This document shows positions 62,054 through 64,000 of a DNA stretch of 64,000 nt, one piece after another. The translations under genes and the position numbers were made by a program. Location of the stretch: positions 3,355,501 through 3,419,500 of the forward strand of contig NZ_CP015583.1 in NCBI RefSeq assembly GCF_001941945.1, in the 5' to 3' direction. Below the pieces are notes generated by a model that saw only the letters and a program-made list of their open reading frames with translations, was not told where the DNA came from and searched no databases. The stretch comes from Roseomonas gilardii (GTDB lineage: Bacteria > Pseudomonadota > Alphaproteobacteria > Acetobacterales > Acetobacteraceae). Numbering within the stretch: position 1 is the stretch's first letter; each line of letters starts with the position of its first letter.

Positions 62054-63772
62054 ATGACCAAGTCCCATGCCCTGCCGGCCGAAGCCTCCAAGGAGAGCAC
62101 CGGGACCGCGCCCCTGCCCCCGCTCCCCGCCTCCCCCGCCCCGGCCGGCCCGCTGCGCCGGATCCTCGGCGCGGAATGCCGGCGCCAGCGGCCCCGGCTG
62201 CTCCTGGCCGGCCTCCTCGCCGCCCTGGTCGCGGCCGCCTCGGTCACGCTGCTGGGCCTGTCCGGCTGGTTCATCACCGCCGCCGCCCTGGCTGGGCTGG
62301 GCGGGCCGGCGGTGGCGCAGGGCTTCAACTATCTGCTGCCCAGCGCCGCTATCCGCCTGCTCGCCATCCTGCGCACCGGCGGGCGCTATGGCGAAAGGCT
62401 GGTCGGGCACGATGCCGCGCTGCGCGCCCTGGCGCGGCTGCGCCCGGCCCTGTTCCGCGCCCTGGCCGCTTCGCCCCCTGCCACCGCCCTGGCGCTGTCC
62501 ACCGGCGAGGCCACGGCGCGCGTGGTGGGCGACGTGGATGCGCTGGAGGCCGACCTGGTGCGCCGCTCCGCGCGCTGGGGGCTCTGGGCCTCGCTGCTCT
62601 CGGGCACGGCGCTGCTGCTCCTGGCGGGGACAGGCCCCGCTTTGGCGGCGGCCCTGGCGCTGGGCCTGACCGTCGCCGTTGCACGGCGGCTGTCCGCGCA
62701 TCTGACGGAACGCGGGCGGGAGGCCCAGCGCGCCGCCGGCAGGCTGAAGGAGGAGTTGGCCACCCTGCTGGCCGCCGCCACGGAACTGCGCGCGCATGGG
62801 CTGGAGGACTGGGCCGCCGAGCGGATCGCGCAGCGCGGCGCTGCCCTGGGCGCGGCGCAGCAGCGCGCGGCCGCCGGGGCGGGCTGGTTCGAGTTGCTGC
62901 AGGCCGGGGCGACCGGAACGGCCGCCGTTGCTGCGCTGGCGCTGGCGGGACCGGCCGACCTGCCGATGGCCGCCCTGGCGGCGCTGGGCGCGGCCATGGT
63001 GGTGGACGGCGCCTCCGGCTTCGTCCGCGGGCTGGAGCGCCAGGGCAGCGTCGCCGAGGCGGAGGCACGGCTCGACGCGATGCTGGCCCCCGCCGGGGAA
63101 GAAGCTCCGGCCGGCCGCGTCCTGGCTTATCCGCCTTCGATCCGCTTCGCCGGGCTGGCGGCGGGGCTGCTGCCCCCGGGCTGCGTGGCCGCGATCACCG
63201 GCCCCTCCGGCTGCGGCAAGACCACGCTGCTGGAAACCCTGCTGCGCCTGCGGGAACCGGAGCCGGGGCGGATCTTCCTGGGCGGCGTCGATCTGGCGGA
63301 GCTGGATGCCGCGACCGCCCGGCGCTGCTTCTCGCTGCTGCCGCAGGATGCGGCGCTGCTGGCCGGCAGCCTGCGCGACAACCTGCTGCTCGCCGATCCG
63401 GAGGCGAGCGAGGAGCGGCTCTGGCAGGCGTTGCACGATGCCGGGCTGGAGGAGCGCGTGTCGCGGCTGCCGGGCGGGCTCGATGGCTGGCTGGGAGAGA
63501 ACGGGGCCCGGCTGTCGGGCGGCGAACGGCGCCGCCTGGGCCTCGCCCGTGCGCTGCTGCGGCCGGCGCCCTGGCTGCTGCTGGACGAACCCACCGAGGG
63601 GCTGGATGCGGCCACCGAGGCGCTGGTCCTGCGGCGGCTGGCGGCACGCCTCGCGCGGGAGGGCCAGGGCGCGCTGATCGTCACGCACCGGCCGGCCCCG
63701 CTGGCCCTGTGCCGGAGGATCATCCCGCTCGGCGCCCTGGAAGCGGCGGGGCGCCCGGCCCTGTCGCTCTGA
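62054..63772 (+). CDS. cydC: Thiol reductant ABC exporter subunit CydC
   Basis: 572 residues. CydC marker LLGLSGWFITAAALAGLGGP and GGRYGERLVGHDAALRALAR in the membrane domain; ATPase motifs GPSGCGKTTLLE near 380, LSGGERRRLGLARALL and PWLLLDEPTEGLDAATE. It starts 8 bp after cydD and forms the second half of the exporter. The order DC, divergent from ABX, keeps the oxidase and its maturation factor under one control region. Confidence 0.93.
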   Translation: MTKSHALPAEASKESTGTAPLPPLPASPAPAGPLRRILGAECRRQRPRLLLAGLLAALVAAASVTLLGLSGWFITAAALAGLGGPAVAQGFNYLLPSAAIRLLAILRTGGRYGERLVGHDAALRALARLRPALFRALAASPPATALALSTGEATARVVGDVDALEADLVRRSARWGLWASLLSGTALLLLAGTGPALAAALALGLTVAVARRLSAHLTERGREAQRAAGRLKEELATLLAAATELRAHGLEDWAAERIAQRGAALGAAQQRAAAGAGWFELLQAGATGTAAVAALALAGPADLPMAALAALGAAMVVDGASGFVRGLERQGSVAEAEARLDAMLAPAGEEAPAGRVLAYPPSIRFAGLAAGLLPPGCVAAITGPSGCGKTTLLETLLRLREPEPGRIFLGGVDLAELDAATARRCFSLLPQDAALLAGSLRDNLLLADPEASEERLWQALHDAGLEERVSRLPGGLDGWLGENGARLSGGERRRLGLARALLRPAPWLLLDEPTEGLDAATEALVLRRLAARLAREGQGALIVTHRPAPLALCRRIIPLGALEAAGRPALSL

Positions 63773-64000
63773 ACGGCCCAGGAGGCTGGCGAGAGGCCGG
63801 CCGAGCCTGTGCCGCTCCCGCCGCTTCTGTTGAAGCCGTCATCAATCCCCCACAGGGTGTGTCATTTCGATCATGGTCCGCCCGGAAATGCGGCGGCGAC
63901 GGTGTCCCCGTCTCGGAAAACTTCCCTTTCGTCTCCACCTGTCACTAAGAGGCGCTCGCAATTCAGGGCGGAACGATCCGCCCATTTCCCGGAAGCAGAG
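63773..64000. other. Right-end intergenic sequence
   Basis: 228 bp with no supported gene. Less GC-rich after about 63840; it may contain a promoter for a gene beyond the window. Confidence 0.3.

Overview
This is a very G+C-rich chromosomal window from an alphaproteobacterium. The best guess is an Acetobacteraceae member such as Roseomonas. The basis is orphan Bug-type binding proteins, a FnrN-type FNR, cydDC/cydABX, MmcB and strong G/C third-position codon bias; this is inference, and there is no rRNA or tRNA to confirm it. I recognised no RNA genes, CRISPR array, insertion sequence or prophage.

Layout. (1) 1-8612: a carbohydrate-catabolism block. A minus-strand ABC operon (two MalF/MalG-like permeases, a MalK/UgpC-like ATPase, a Gfo/Idh/MocA oxidoreductase and a binding protein cut by the window edge) diverges from a TetR regulator. 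An operon of a second Gfo/Idh/MocA enzyme, a DUF993 protein and a sugar isomerase/epimerase-like protein follows. (2) 8739-9758: an orphan Bug binding protein. (3) 9907-26020: an iron/siderophore block with three TonB-dependent receptors, two FecI-FecR sigma/anti-sigma pairs, a periplasmic siderophore-binding protein, a DUF2218-SIP ferric-siderophore reductase, a frameshifted methyltransferase and a YncE-like beta-propeller. (4) 26085-30592: a D-2-hydroxyacid dehydrogenase diverging from a second sugar-binding protein plus DUF2264. (5) 30646-39269: MmcB, a small membrane protein, a BASS transporter, another Bug protein, an aldo/keto reductase with an in-frame stop, a PotBCD-like ABC set without an ATPase, and two small ORFs. 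(6) 39270-41765: pcaGH with a divergent LysR regulator. (7) 41837-53041: an isolated GHKL ATPase, a PACE efflux protein with a LysR regulator, YjbQ, a short BKACE-like protein, an M20 amidohydrolase diverging from a DASS transporter and an LDH-like dehydrogenase, and an oligopeptide-binding protein. (8) 53456-63772: OmpW, HemN, a hemerythrin-like protein, an FNR regulator, and cytochrome bd (cydABX) diverging from its assembly exporter cydDC.

The main observation is that blocks 1 and 4, although about 20 kb apart, share an 18-bp inverted repeat, GGTAACC-N4-GGTTACC. It occurs four times: before the ABC operon, before the oxidoreductase/DUF993/isomerase operon, and twice between the D-2-hydroxyacid dehydrogenase and the second binding protein/DUF2264 operon. 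With the TetR gene lying between the first two sites, this looks like one regulon for uptake and breakdown of an unknown carbohydrate (possibly uronate-containing), with the iron block lying inside it. Block 8 is a low-oxygen respiration module in which FNR-box-like sites lie before hemN, the hemerythrin-like gene and cydA/cydD.
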